A stretch of 64,000 nucleotides of DNA from an uncultured Flavobacteriaceae bacterium (GCA_947493175.1 CANLQD010000015.1:1-64000), one strand, 5' to 3'. Shown: positions 9,474 through 17,545, numbered from the stretch's first letter. Translations and numbers: made by a program. The notes: generated by a model from the letters alone, not told the origin.

Positions 9474-9877
9474 AGGTCAAAGTAAGTAGAAAGGCTCATT
9501 TTAATGCGGCTCATAGATTGTACCGTCCCGACTGGAGTTTTGAAAAGAACGATACCGTATTTGGGAAGTGTAACAATCCAAATTTTCATGGCCATAACTA
9601 CGAATTGATTGTAAGCGCAACCGGTGAGATTGATCCCGAGACAGGATTTGTCATCGATGTAAAAGTGCTGAAAGATTTGATCAAAAGTGAGGTGGAGGAT
9701 GCCTTTGATCATAAGAACTTGAATATAGAGGTCCCCGAATTCAAGGAACTGAATCCGACTGCCGAAAATATTGCCGTGGTCATTTGGAACAAGCTACGCC
9801 CCCATATCGAAGCCGACAAGGAGTTAGAAGTGGTGCTCTACGAAACACCGCGTAATTTCGTAACCTATTGCGGATAA
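9470..9877 (+). CDS. 6-pyruvoyl/6-carboxy-tetrahydropterin synthase family
   Basis: 135-aa pterin synthase acting on dihydroneopterin triphosphate. Zinc ligands are His15, His40 and His42, with Cys34 as the candidate catalytic residue. The motif CNNPNFHGHNY (CxxxxxHGH) is the spacing of 6-pyruvoyl-tetrahydropterin synthases, whereas classical QueD has CxxxHGH. The product may therefore be a pyruvoyl pterin rather than the queuosine precursor; the sequence does not settle this. FDHKNLN and LYETPRN are further family motifs. The ATG overlaps the idi stop (ATGA), and the peroxiredoxin gene follows 2 bp after the stop. Confidence 0.85.
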   Translation: MKVKVSRKAHFNAAHRLYRPDWSFEKNDTVFGKCNNPNFHGHNYELIVSATGEIDPETGFVIDVKVLKDLIKSEVEDAFDHKNLNIEVPEFKELNPTAENIAVVIWNKLRPHIEADKELEVVLYETPRNFVTYCG

Positions 9878-9879
9878 GA

Positions 9880-10335
9880 ATGGGTTTAAAAGTGGGCGAC
9901 AAAATACCTGAATTCAGTTTGACCGATCAAGATGGCAAGCCCTTTCATAGCAAAGACCTAATCGGTAAAAGGGCAATGGTCATTTATTTCTATCCCAAAG
10001 ACAATACACCTGGCTGTACGATGGAGGCTTGTCAGTTTAGGGACCGTTACGAGGATTTCACAGACTTAGGGGCAGAAGTTATCGGTATCAGTTCCGATTC
10101 TGAAAGAACACATCGCAAATTTGCTTCGAAGCATCAATTGCCTTTTGTACTTTTGGCCGATCCTACCAAAAAAGTACGAAAGCTGTTCAAAGTAGCGAAT
10201 AGCCTTTTGGTCTTGCCGGGCAGGGAAACTTATGTGGTAAATAAAAGCGGTATCATTACCATGGTATTCAACAATATAAATGCATCGGAACATATGCGAA
10301 GAGCCTTAAAAACCCTTAAATCATCAACTAAATGA
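9880..10335 (+). CDS. bcp: Thiol peroxidase, PrxQ/Bcp-type peroxiredoxin
   Basis: Thioredoxin-dependent reduction of hydrogen peroxide and organic hydroperoxides in the cytoplasm. 151 aa from the ATG at 9880; the open frame reaches a TTG at 9868 inside the previous gene, but the family starts as MGLKVGDKIPEF. The peroxidatic Cys46 and resolving Cys51 lie in TPGCTMEAC, the 5-residue spacing typical of atypical 2-Cys PrxQ enzymes. There is no signal peptide. It sits 2 bp after the pterin synthase stop and overlaps manA by ATGA. Confidence 0.92.
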   Translation: MGLKVGDKIPEFSLTDQDGKPFHSKDLIGKRAMVIYFYPKDNTPGCTMEACQFRDRYEDFTDLGAEVIGISSDSERTHRKFASKHQLPFVLLADPTKKVRKLFKVANSLLVLPGRETYVVNKSGIITMVFNNINASEHMRRALKTLKSSTK

Positions 10336-11300
10336 ATCTATATCCCTTAAAATTTCATCCAATCTTAAAAGAACGCCTATGGGGTGGCACTAAATTGAAA
10401 GAGGTATTGGGAAAACCCATCGAAAGCGATATTACCGGTGAAAGCTGGGAGCTGTCGGCGGTTTCGGGCGATGTATCGATCGTGGCCAATGGAGATTTGA
10501 CAGGTACTTCGCTACAGGAACTGATCGATCAAGATGCCGAAAAATTACTTGGTAAAAGTGTCGTGCAGCGTTTCGGGACCGATTTTCCGATTCTCATCAA
10601 ATTCATTGATGCGAAACAAGACCTTTCCATTCAATTGCACCCGAACGATGAATTGGCCAAGGCCCGACATAATTCTTTTGGTAAAACAGAGATGTGGTAC
10701 ATTATGGATGCCGATAAAGATGCCAGTTTGATCGTCGGTTTTAATAAAGATGTGACCAAGGAAGCGTATACCCAAAGCTTGGAAAACGACACCTTGTTAG
10801 ACCTCTTAAACTACGAAAAAGTCGAAGAGGGCGATACCTTCTTTATCAATACGGGAAAAATTCACGCTATTGGTGCCGGAGTTTTGCTGGCAGAGATCCA
10901 ACAAACTTCCGACATAACCTATCGGGTATTTGATTTTAATAGAAGGGATAAGGAAGGAAACCTTCGTGAACTGCATACCGAACAAGCATTAGATGCTATT
11001 GATTACGAAAAGAAAGACGATTTCAAGGTCTCCTATACCGGCCAACAGGATACCGTTAATAGCATGGTCGAATGTCCTTATTTTACGACCAATTATTTAA
11101 ACCTGACAGATGATTTGAAACAAGACGTAACCGATAGGGATACCTTTACCATTTATATGTGTGTAGGTGGTTCGGCCACCATTGAAAACGAGTATGGATC
11201 GGTACACATCCAAAAAGGGGAGACCGCTTTGCTAGCGGCCGATTCCCGAACCATTCATCTGCAGACCAGTGGTGCAAAGTTGCTCGAGGTGACGATTTAA
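10332..11300 (+). CDS. manA: Mannose-6-phosphate isomerase, class I
   Basis: 322-aa cupin-type zinc enzyme interconverting fructose-6-phosphate and mannose-6-phosphate, which supplies GDP-mannose-type sugars. Visible family features are the N-terminal LYPLKFHPILKERLWGG, the zinc-site segment SIQLHPND (about residues 98-105), and GKIHAIGAGVLLAEIQQTSD with a metal-binding His and the conserved EIQ. The C-terminal part is a second cupin fold. The start overlaps the peroxiredoxin stop (ATGA). The operon ends after this gene, where a perfect 22-bp palindrome follows at once. Confidence 0.93.
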   Translation: MNLYPLKFHPILKERLWGGTKLKEVLGKPIESDITGESWELSAVSGDVSIVANGDLTGTSLQELIDQDAEKLLGKSVVQRFGTDFPILIKFIDAKQDLSIQLHPNDELAKARHNSFGKTEMWYIMDADKDASLIVGFNKDVTKEAYTQSLENDTLLDLLNYEKVEEGDTFFINTGKIHAIGAGVLLAEIQQTSDITYRVFDFNRRDKEGNLRELHTEQALDAIDYEKKDDFKVSYTGQQDTVNSMVECPYFTTNYLNLTDDLKQDVTDRDTFTIYMCVGGSATIENEYGSVHIQKGETALLAADSRTIHLQTSGAKLLEVTI

Positions 11301-11303
11301 AAA

Positions 11304-11325
11304 TGAAGTTGTTTAAACAACTTCA
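11304..11325. promoter_or_regulatory. Perfect 22-bp palindrome
   Basis: TGAAGTTGTTT is followed directly by its exact reverse complement. It begins 4 bp after the manA stop codon and ends 35 bp before the -7 element of the next gene. It could be a dimeric regulator's operator or an RNA stem at the manA 3' end; there is no T-run, so a classical terminator is less likely. Confidence 0.55.
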
Positions 11326-11359
11326 ATGCCCTGGGTCAAAAAAACAATTCTTAAAAAGA

Positions 11360-11367
11360 CTATTTTT
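11360..11367 (+). promoter_or_regulatory. Candidate -7 element
   Basis: TATTTTTG (TAnnTTTG) lies 17 bp before the ATG of the 89-aa gene. No good -33 TTG is seen. The expected leader is about 12 bases. Confidence 0.4.
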
Positions 11368-11384
11368 GAATAAAATTAGAATAA

Positions 11385-11654
11385 ATGGCAAGTATAAAAG
11401 ACTTAAAGAAAGATGTGAATAATGTGTTGGGCGATTTGATCGAGGCGGTTTATATCGTAGAGACTGCTAATGGTAAGCACGATTCAAAGGAAGGTTCCAA
11501 AATCATCGATAGTGCTATCGAGACCTTTGACGATTTGATCGTTAAAATCAATGACCGCTCTGTAGAAAATCGAAAAAAACACCTGAACGCCGTTCGGGCC
11601 GAATTGGAGACCAAGGCCAAAGGTCTGGTCGAGGAAATCAATAAATTAGGGTAG
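11385..11654 (+). CDS. Small helical conserved protein of unknown function
   Basis: 89 aa, rich in charged residues (Lys, Glu, Asp), with heptad-like hydrophobic spacing throughout and no Cys, signal peptide or membrane segment. It is probably an all-alpha cytoplasmic protein. The sequence begins MASIKDLKKDVNNVLGD and ends LVEEINKLG. I cannot assign a family with confidence; length and composition recall small flavobacterial proteins without known function, and a DNA- or protein-binding helical role is only a guess. It has its own -7 element and is closed by a strong terminator at 11681-11705, so it is probably a single-gene transcript. Confidence 0.75.
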   Translation: MASIKDLKKDVNNVLGDLIEAVYIVETANGKHDSKEGSKIIDSAIETFDDLIVKINDRSVENRKKHLNAVRAELETKAKGLVEEINKLG

Positions 11655-11680
11655 TGATAACGATCCTTTTAAAAAGTAAA

Positions 11681-11705
11681 AGCCCTGTTATGACAGGGCT
11701 TTTTA
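11681..11705. terminator. Bidirectional rho-independent terminator
   Basis: Perfect 8-bp stem AGCCCTGT/ACAGGGCT with loop TATG, preceded by A-rich sequence and followed by TTTTT. It lies between two converging transcription units (89-aa gene, plus; DUF4369 lipoprotein, minus) and can serve both. Confidence 0.85.
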
Positions 11706-11786
11706 GTTGTATAGAATTCTTAAAGATGGCTTGTCGTGTTTTGGAGTAAGAAAAATATATGATAGCGTGAAGGGGTATCACCTAGT

Positions 11787-12497
11787 TCACTGGTTGTTTG
11801 CAACTTTTTCCAACAATGCTTTCAATTCTCGACCGTATTTTGAATCGGCCACTTCGGGCGAAAGCACTTTTTGAATACTGTCCAAATATTTGGGATTTGC
11901 ATCCGGTACCTCACTGGTGGCGATATACGGAGCGATATACGAGTCTTTGTTGTTCAGCGCGAAATTAATGGCAAAAACATAACCACGTTTCGCATTTTTA
12001 TCGCTCGCTCGTTGCAGCGAGTCTAGTTGCAAAGAATCTAACGGATTTTCACGATTTATAGAGCTTTGTAGAATCTCCAGATTTCGTTTGTTGAACTGCG
12101 ACATTATATTTTGATATTCCTCCAACTTTTGATGGCTTTTGGAACCTTTTATTTTAGCGTCGGTATCGAAGGTATTCCATGCCGTATGGATGGTGGTGGT
12201 ACCCGGTTCCCCAAAAAAAGTAATACGGTCATTGATATCGTTATTGTCCTTTTTGTTAAGGTACAGGTAGAATATTTCAGGACTCTCGAGTTCGGTCTGA
12301 AAGGAAAAACTACCATCCCCTTCTACCAACAGGGAATCAACCACGACCAAGGTCGAATCGGAAATATGCTGTAGATACAAGGTTCCTTTTTTAAGTCCTT
12401 TCACTTTTCCAGTAACGATCATGGTGTTTTCTGTGATGCCATCACCGCAAGAAATAATAAAAAAGGCACTAAAAAGCGATATTAAAATGGTTCTCAT
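11787..12497 (-). CDS. DUF4369-domain lipoprotein
   Basis: 236-aa predicted lipoprotein. The start was moved to the ATG at 12497, because from there a clear lipoprotein signal is read (MRTILISLFSAFFIISCGDG, lipobox Cys17); the frame's 75-residue upstream extension is non-coding and runs into a dispersed repeat. The region after Cys17 matches the DUF4369 pattern (VTGKVKGLKKGTLYLQHI, DSLLVEGDGSFSF), a beta domain usually found at the N-terminus of Bacteroidota thiol-disulfide oxidoreductases. The thioredoxin domain is absent: the second half is helical and lacks CxxC. Role unknown; it is probably attached to the periplasmic face of a membrane. Confidence 0.8.
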   Translation of the reverse strand: MRTILISLFSAFFIISCGDGITENTMIVTGKVKGLKKGTLYLQHISDSTLVVVDSLLVEGDGSFSFQTELESPEIFYLYLNKKDNNDINDRITFFGEPGTTTIHTAWNTFDTDAKIKGSKSHQKLEEYQNIMSQFNKRNLEILQSSINRENPLDSLQLDSLQRASDKNAKRGYVFAINFALNNKDSYIAPYIATSEVPDANPKYLDSIQKVLSPEVADSKYGRELKALLEKVANNQ

Positions 12498-12840
12498 ACT
12501 ATAAAGATTGGTTGAGTAGCAACACCAGTAGTTGTCCACTCCTAGATTTTTTCGTGAAAGGAATTCATTTGACCTAAATTCAAACTGGGTACAAAGGAAC
12601 TCTTTAAAGTTGGCGGCAAAGATGCGGAAATTTTTTGTGTTGCACCAAGATTTTTGGCTCGATAATCGAGATTTAAATACTCCGACGCTCTCGTCGAAAT
12701 TAAATGTTGAATTTCCTTTCAATGCCTATTGGGATTGGCCCGAGATAGTTTGCTTACGAAAACATCGGGGTAAGTTTCAAGTATCAAAAGAAGAACTACG
12801 TTTCATTCTAGGTTACTCACATGGGTTGAATTATTCTCCC
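12498..12840. other. Intergenic region containing repeat copy B
   Basis: 343 bp without a credible gene. A 140-codon plus-strand frame starting at 12532 runs through the repeat and has no protein-like features. No TAnnTTTG element was found for the minus-strand lipoprotein. Confidence 0.5.
12655..12745. repeat. Dispersed non-coding repeat, copy B (left half)
   Basis: It shares CTCGATAATCGAG, GATTTAAA, TACTCCGA, GTCGAAATTAAA and TTGAATTTCCT in the same order as copy A at 8690. The internal hairpin differs in sequence (CGACG-CTCT-CGTCG here) but keeps the stem, a compensatory pattern. Confidence 0.65.
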
Positions 12841-13143
12841 TTATCTGGTCAATGTTATCTGCTGGTAATGGTCCACCGAACAACTATCGATATACTGCTC
12901 CATTCCTTTGGGGATATGCGGTTCATTCCAATGTTGCCCAGCAAATTGTATTAAATCGGCTTCCTTGCCCCAACGAGAGATCATAATGAACTCGTTCGGA
13001 TTCCATTTCGTGGGCCTGGCGATTTCCAAAGATAGTAGGCCACCATATTTTTCAACCATAGGAACTGAAATTTCCTTGAATTTCATTTCGAATTCCTCAT
13101 GAAGTGCTTCCTGTATGATGGCTTTGAATATTCTAATGATCAT
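12841..13143 (-). CDS. Antibiotic biosynthesis monooxygenase (ABM) domain protein
   Basis: 100-aa single-domain protein of the dimeric alpha-beta barrel ABM type. The N-terminal strand MIIRIFKAII is followed by a helix, then GGLLSLEIARPTKWNPNEF and IMISRWGKEADLIQFAGQHW, which give the family's strand-helix order and the conserved Trp. Family members range from quinol monooxygenases to heme-degrading enzymes. The residues here do not identify a substrate. There is no signal peptide, so it is cytoplasmic. The next gene on the same strand lies 27 bp upstream (13171-13671), so the two may be cotranscribed. Confidence 0.8.
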   Translation of the reverse strand: MIIRIFKAIIQEALHEEFEMKFKEISVPMVEKYGGLLSLEIARPTKWNPNEFIMISRWGKEADLIQFAGQHWNEPHIPKGMEQYIDSCSVDHYQQITLTR

Positions 13144-13170
13144 TTTTTGAAGATTGATTGTTAATGTCTT

Positions 13171-13671
13171 TTACTTGTCTACTGGTTTCTTTTTCAAAGC
13201 ATCCACAACAACCGTGGGAGAATCCATTCCTATATAATTCCATTTAATACTCATCGGGTTTTCATAGGTTAGTATCCCAGAATCCGATTTTAGTATAAAA
13301 CCTGTTTGAAACGTATCGGACTCATTTTTTTCGAGCTTTACAGGCCAGTCATTTCCTTCCAATCCATTCGTTATATTGGGATCATCGGTATTTTTGTTGT
13401 TAACGAACAGTTTTAAGCAGCGACTTCTGTTGCCCACCCGCTTCAAATTAGGAATAGGGAGATTCCCCAGATTGGTAATTTTCACTTTCAAACGGACCGC
13501 ATCGATCGGGGCAGTTTCTGCGTCGGAATAGGAATAAAATTCAACGACATTCTCGATTCGTATGGAATCCCTTTTATAAGTTTCATCGATTGTAAACTCC
13601 ATTACTTTGTTCGATTGCCCATAAACAAGCCCTACATAAAGTGCCAGCAATAGTATGGGTGCATTTTTCAT
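13171..13671 (-). CDS. Secreted/periplasmic protein of unknown function
   Basis: 166 aa with an N-terminal signal peptide (MKNAPILLLALYVGLVYGQS, cleavage near residue 18-20). The mature part looks beta-rich (VRLKVKITNLGNLPIPNLKR; SIKWNYIGMD) and has one Cys. The segment DAVRLKVKITNLGN resembles the start of an Ig-like or CARDB-type strand arrangement, but I do not recognise the family. The likely location is periplasm or cell surface. It is 27 bp upstream of the ABM gene on the same strand. Confidence 0.65.
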   Translation of the reverse strand: MKNAPILLLALYVGLVYGQSNKVMEFTIDETYKRDSIRIENVVEFYSYSDAETAPIDAVRLKVKITNLGNLPIPNLKRVGNRSRCLKLFVNNKNTDDPNITNGLEGNDWPVKLEKNESDTFQTGFILKSDSGILTYENPMSIKWNYIGMDSPTVVVDALKKKPVDK

Positions 13672-13764
13672 AGTATTTGTGTTAACGACCGCGTTGCTGG
13701 CAATGTGACCCCGATCTTCCTGCGTTGGATTGAAATCTTACCATTTTTTGAATCGATTTCTGTT

Positions 13765-14217
13765 TCAATGTGCTCCTGAGTCGTTAAACTGCCAGAGTAC
13801 GTTCACAATTTGCCATTTTCCATTCAATTTTACGATATGCATATAGTCGATCCAGTCGTCCGCTATGAGTTTTACCGAAGCCGTTTTGTCAAACACGTCA
13901 AGGATAATCACTTCTTTTTTTGGATTGTCGGGAAATTTATCACCATTTTGATTGTACGTCTCGGCCAACAAGACCATAGCATCGGTAAAGGTTTCCCTTA
14001 AATACTCTTTTTGGGTCGTTTTGTTCGTCCAAAAGGTTCTTTTCACCATCCTGGGATGTGCTGAACGTTCAAATTGTTCAGGTTTTACATCGTGTTGCGA
14101 TTCAATATAGTCCAACGCAGCTTGTCTAATCTCGACAGAATCTTGTTGGGTTTGGGCATAGCCGTAACAAGTTAGCAGCATAAAAAAGAACAGGGTACAC
14201 AAAAAAGATGGTCTCAT
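13765..14217 (-). CDS. NTF2-like putative lumazine-binding family protein, exported
   Basis: 150 aa from the ATG at 14217, chosen because it gives a signal peptide (MRPSFLCTLFFFMLLTCYG, then YAQT); the open frame's 37-residue upstream extension is unlikely. The mature protein matches the putative lumazine-binding (NTF2-like) family: RQAALDYIESQ, a helix with RSAHPRMVKR, the central TDAMVLLAETYN, and a C-terminal sheet EVIILDVFDKTASVKL ... DYMHIVKLNGKWQIVNVLW. Ligand unknown. Its downstream half is duplicated as a relic at 55323-55400. In the duplicated block the companion nuclease gene is broken here (14373-14823) and intact at 55570-56370. Confidence 0.8.
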   Translation of the reverse strand: MRPSFLCTLFFFMLLTCYGYAQTQQDSVEIRQAALDYIESQHDVKPEQFERSAHPRMVKRTFWTNKTTQKEYLRETFTDAMVLLAETYNQNGDKFPDNPKKEVIILDVFDKTASVKLIADDWIDYMHIVKLNGKWQIVNVLWQFNDSGAH

Positions 14218-14372
14218 AAAAATAGTTTCAAAGAATTGAATTGATGAATTTGCCCCGGTACAGCTATATACAACCGCAATTAATGGGTGCTTTTGATAAT
14301 GATATGAAATTACACAACAAGAGGGCATTGCGCTAAAACATTAACAAAGTTATAAGAGGGCTGCAAACATGA

Positions 14373-14823
14373 TTACCATAGAATCTCCCTAATATCCCCA
14401 ACGGGTTTCTGTTCTGCGTGTATTCCCTGCTTTTGTACATCAAAGACCGACGCTTCGTCAACGACCGGATCGAAGGTAAAAAAGCACTTTTCCTCGATTT
14501 CAGCGGGTGCTACTTCATAGGTTCTAAATGCCTCCAAATCCAAGAACTCGAGCTGGCTCAAATCTTGGCAAAGGATAAACGATTTGGCCATTTTCGCTTC
14601 AGTATCCGTTCCTCAAACCAGATCGGCACGCCGGGCGATATGCCCTCGACCTTGGGGAATTAGACTGTATAAAGATTCCCCACGCCGATAGTCCGCCTGA
14701 ATACGTTCGTCTTCAAAGAAATCCAGGCCTTTTCGGGGCAGTCGTTTTAGACGGGCACCATCGATATTCTCAGCCACCCAAATAGCAAATTTTCATTGCT
14801 TGCTCAGGGCTGGATAAACTATG
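14373..14823 (-). pseudogene. Decayed DNA/RNA non-specific endonuclease
   Basis: A degraded paralogue of the intact nuclease at 55570-56370. The last 71 residues (14373-14591) still align with 13 differences by my count (AKSFILCQDLSQLEFLDLEA against AKSFILSQDLSQLEFLDLEA). Upstream, about 245 bp of the middle are deleted. The rest survives as DNA similarity in broken frames: the DRGH active-site region reads GRGH and the Trp codon after it is TGA. The first 40 or so codons are missing. An ORF of 72 codons remains but should not be annotated as a functional gene. Confidence 0.85.
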
Positions 14824-14890
14824 GGTACGAATGGTTTTTTATTTTTTAGTTCTACCTAAGCACTTAATACGATTGCTTGGTTATCTTTCT

Positions 14891-16585
14891 TTAGAGTAGC
14901 CGATATACACAAGCTTGATATGGGGCCAATTCAAAACTCTTTCCTTGGTGCTTTTCCGCTTCGACATCATTGGATATCACCAGTTTGGCTTCCTCGAAAT
15001 CAAGCTCGTTCAGGGTAATGCTCGATCGATTGTTCGAAAAACTGAGCAAAATCAAAAAAAGGTGCTCGTCCAAAGTTCGGGTATACGCATAGATGTGTTC
15101 GTGGTTTTCCTGCAACAGGCGGTACGAACCGTGGATTAATACGGGGTGCGCTTTTCGGATCGCAATCATTTTGCGGAAGTAGTTGAGTACCGAGTTATGA
15201 TCTTCTTCTTGATCGGCTACATTAATGCCTTCTTTATAGTTCTCGTTTACTTGGAGCCATGGTCGCTCCAGGGAAAATCCGGCATTGGTGCTTTCGTCCC
15301 ATTGCATAGGGGTACGGGCATTGTCCCGACTGGCAGCTTTCTCATTCTCGATAAAGGCGGCTAAGTCGCCCCCTTCATTCTGCACTATTTTGTAGCGGTT
15401 TACCGTGTTGATATCCTGATAGTCCGCAATGCTGTCGAATTTAATATTGGTCATCCCGATTTCCTCGCCGTAATAGAAATAGGGCGTACCACGCATCGTT
15501 AATAAAAAGGTCTGCAACATTGTGGCCGAATTGTACCAATTTACGACTGAATCATTGCCCCAACGGCTTACACTTCTTGGGAAATCGTGATTATTAAGAT
15601 ATATGCTTCCCCATCCTTTTCGAGCAAAAACCTGGTCCCATTCACTGTGTATTTTTTTAAACTCGGGGAGTTTCCAGGAATCTTTGCGCATTAGGAATAC
15701 CTCATTTTCCTCACGGTCGAGTGCCATTAAATCAAAATGAAAGAACATATTGAGTTCCTTACGTTCGGCGTCGACGAAGTCCAACGCCTTATCCAATCCA
15801 ATTCCCGGGGCTTCGCCCACCGTCATTACATCATATTTGCCAAGTACTTCGGTATGTAGCTCATGAAGATAGTCGTGCAACTTGGGGCCATCCGAGTAAA
15901 ACGAGACGAAATCACCCCCATATTTTTGAGGTAATTCCGGAAAGTCGGTATCTTTTGAGATAAACGAGATAACATCCATTCGAAAACCATCTACTCCCTT
16001 ATCGAACCAAAACTTCATGATGTCATGAATCTCCTTTCGCACTTTAGGGTTTTCCCAATTGAGGTCTGGCTGCTTTACCGAAAAATAATGCAGGTAATAC
16101 GCATCGGTGGTTTCATCATATTTCCAGGCATTTCCATCCACATCAAAATAACTCCATCTTTTTGGAGGTGTTCCTTTTTCGGCAGGCCACCAGTGGTAAT
16201 AATCGCGGTACGGATTGTCCCTGGAAGCCCTGGAAGCCTCGAACCAGGCATGCTCGTCGCTCGTGTGGTTTACCACTAGGTCCATGACCAGTTTTAACCC
16301 TCTTTGCTTCATCCCGGTCAATAGCTCCTCAAAATCGGTCATGGTCCCGAATTCTGGCATGATATTACGGTAGTCGGCTATGTCGTACCCATTGTCATCG
16401 TTCGGGGATACATAAACAGGATTCAACCAGATAATATCCACTCCTAGACTTTTGATATAATCCAAACGGCGTATTACCCCTTGAAGGTCGCCTACACCAT
16501 TGCCTGTGGTGTCTTGAAAACTTCTGGGATAAATCTGGTAAACAATGCCCTCTTTCCACCAGTTTTGGTCGGTTGCTTGCTGCAT
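14891..16585 (-). CDS. GH13 alpha-glucosidase (oligo-1,6-glucosidase-like)
   Basis: 564-aa glycoside hydrolase hydrolysing alpha-glucosidic bonds of oligosaccharides. The (beta/alpha)8 barrel carries the four GH13 regions: DLVVNHTSDEH (102-112), GFRMDVI with nucleophile Asp204, VGEAPG with acid/base Glu258, and NNHDFPR with transition-state stabiliser Asp334. MRGTPYFYYGEEIGM and RTPMQWD are typical of oligo-1,6-glucosidase/trehalose-6-phosphate hydrolase relatives. A beta-sandwich domain closes the protein. No signal peptide is visible, so it probably acts on imported oligosaccharides in the cytoplasm. No SusC/D genes or transporter are adjacent, so it is not part of an obvious polysaccharide locus in this window. 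Exact linkage preference is uncertain. Confidence 0.9.
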   Translation of the reverse strand: MQQATDQNWWKEGIVYQIYPRSFQDTTGNGVGDLQGVIRRLDYIKSLGVDIIWLNPVYVSPNDDNGYDIADYRNIMPEFGTMTDFEELLTGMKQRGLKLVMDLVVNHTSDEHAWFEASRASRDNPYRDYYHWWPAEKGTPPKRWSYFDVDGNAWKYDETTDAYYLHYFSVKQPDLNWENPKVRKEIHDIMKFWFDKGVDGFRMDVISFISKDTDFPELPQKYGGDFVSFYSDGPKLHDYLHELHTEVLGKYDVMTVGEAPGIGLDKALDFVDAERKELNMFFHFDLMALDREENEVFLMRKDSWKLPEFKKIHSEWDQVFARKGWGSIYLNNHDFPRSVSRWGNDSVVNWYNSATMLQTFLLTMRGTPYFYYGEEIGMTNIKFDSIADYQDINTVNRYKIVQNEGGDLAAFIENEKAASRDNARTPMQWDESTNAGFSLERPWLQVNENYKEGINVADQEEDHNSVLNYFRKMIAIRKAHPVLIHGSYRLLQENHEHIYAYTRTLDEHLFLILLSFSNNRSSITLNELDFEEAKLVISNDVEAEKHQGKSFELAPYQACVYRLL

Positions 16586-16929
16586 TCTAAAAAAGTTTAA
16601 GAGATAAATATATCAATAACCCTGTTAAGAAAATAGCGTTTCCGCTCTTTAAAATCACTATAACGATTGCGTTTTTGGAACTTTTAAAGGTTCCGTTGTT
16701 TTTGATGAATAACAGAGCAATGAGATATACTTTTTGTATCCTAAGGGTGATTCAAGATTTACCGACAAATAACTTTTGCGATGAAGGTATACCCACGCTG
16801 TAATTTCAGAACCGATAAGGTCTCAGTAGCTCGTGTATTGGGTTTCTTGTTTCGTTAATATTTTGAAAAACAGTCGGTACGGTCCCTTTTTCATTCCTAC
16901 CTTTAAGAGTATCCAAAGTTATTTTTACT
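16586..16929. other. Divergent intergenic region
   Basis: 344 bp between the GH13 gene (minus) and the 199-aa gene (plus). It is AT-rich. Near-matches to TAnnTTTG have a wrong spacer, and no terminator, RNA gene or repeat was seen. It should contain two promoters. Confidence 0.4.
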
Positions 16930-17529
16930 ATGGCCAAGCTTTCCGTTTCCTTATTCTTGATTTTATGTATCACCTTTTATAGTCTCAATGCACAGACAGC
17001 TCCCGATGTGCAGCCTACCCAAACGTCCTCCGGAGTTTCGGCTAGTGGTAGTGTCTATCCGAACACTCAGCCTTCTGGGCCGTCTTCCGGGATCTCCGTT
17101 AGTGGGTATGCCTATCCTATATCGTCATTGGGAGCGGAACACGCGAGTTTTGTAATTAACTACCCCATTTCCAACAAATTGGAGGCCGAACTTCAGGGGT
17201 TTTACAATACATATTTATTTTCGAACAGGCTACGATTCGCCGCCTTGGTTAAATGGAACCTTTCACATCGACTTTTTATTTTTTCCGGTTTGGAATCTGA
17301 ATTTGAGATGAGCAAGTGGAATCCGGAAATGGAAGTTGCCCCAAATACCTTACTCATGCGTCCTCCCAGAATTGGTTTTATCAGTGGGGTGGGGTACGAT
17401 GTACAGGAGAATATTTCCTTAGAGGCCAAAATGAACCTGCAGGTGAACGATTCTCCTGTAGGAGTTTACGGCGAACACCGCATTCCAATGCCTAAAGTAT
17501 ACACCTTGGGAGGCAAGGTCAAGTTTTGA
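16930..17529 (+). CDS. Probable outer-membrane-associated protein, unknown function
   Basis: 199 aa with a signal peptide (MAKLSVSLFLILCITFYSLNAQ, cleavage after residue 20-22). The first mature 40 residues are a low-complexity Ser/Gly/Pro linker with an imperfect repeat (SSGVSASGSVYPNTQPSG and SSGISVSGYAYP). The rest alternates hydrophobic and polar residues (LRFAALVKWNLSHRLFIFSG; RIGFISGVGYDV) and ends in KVKF, as in small outer membrane beta barrels. It is convergent with xerD, with 16 bp between stops. No family recognised. Confidence 0.7.
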   Translation: MAKLSVSLFLILCITFYSLNAQTAPDVQPTQTSSGVSASGSVYPNTQPSGPSSGISVSGYAYPISSLGAEHASFVINYPISNKLEAELQGFYNTYLFSNRLRFAALVKWNLSHRLFIFSGLESEFEMSKWNPEMEVAPNTLLMRPPRIGFISGVGYDVQENISLEAKMNLQVNDSPVGVYGEHRIPMPKVYTLGGKVKF

Positions 17530-17545
17530 CATAGCTTAGAACCCT

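Noticed and set aside
12532..12954. 140-codon plus-strand frame
   Set aside because: Runs through dispersed repeat copy B and the end of the ABM gene; no family or signal.
14373..14591. 72-codon gene
   Set aside because: It is the C-terminal remnant of a broken nuclease, recorded as a pseudogene.
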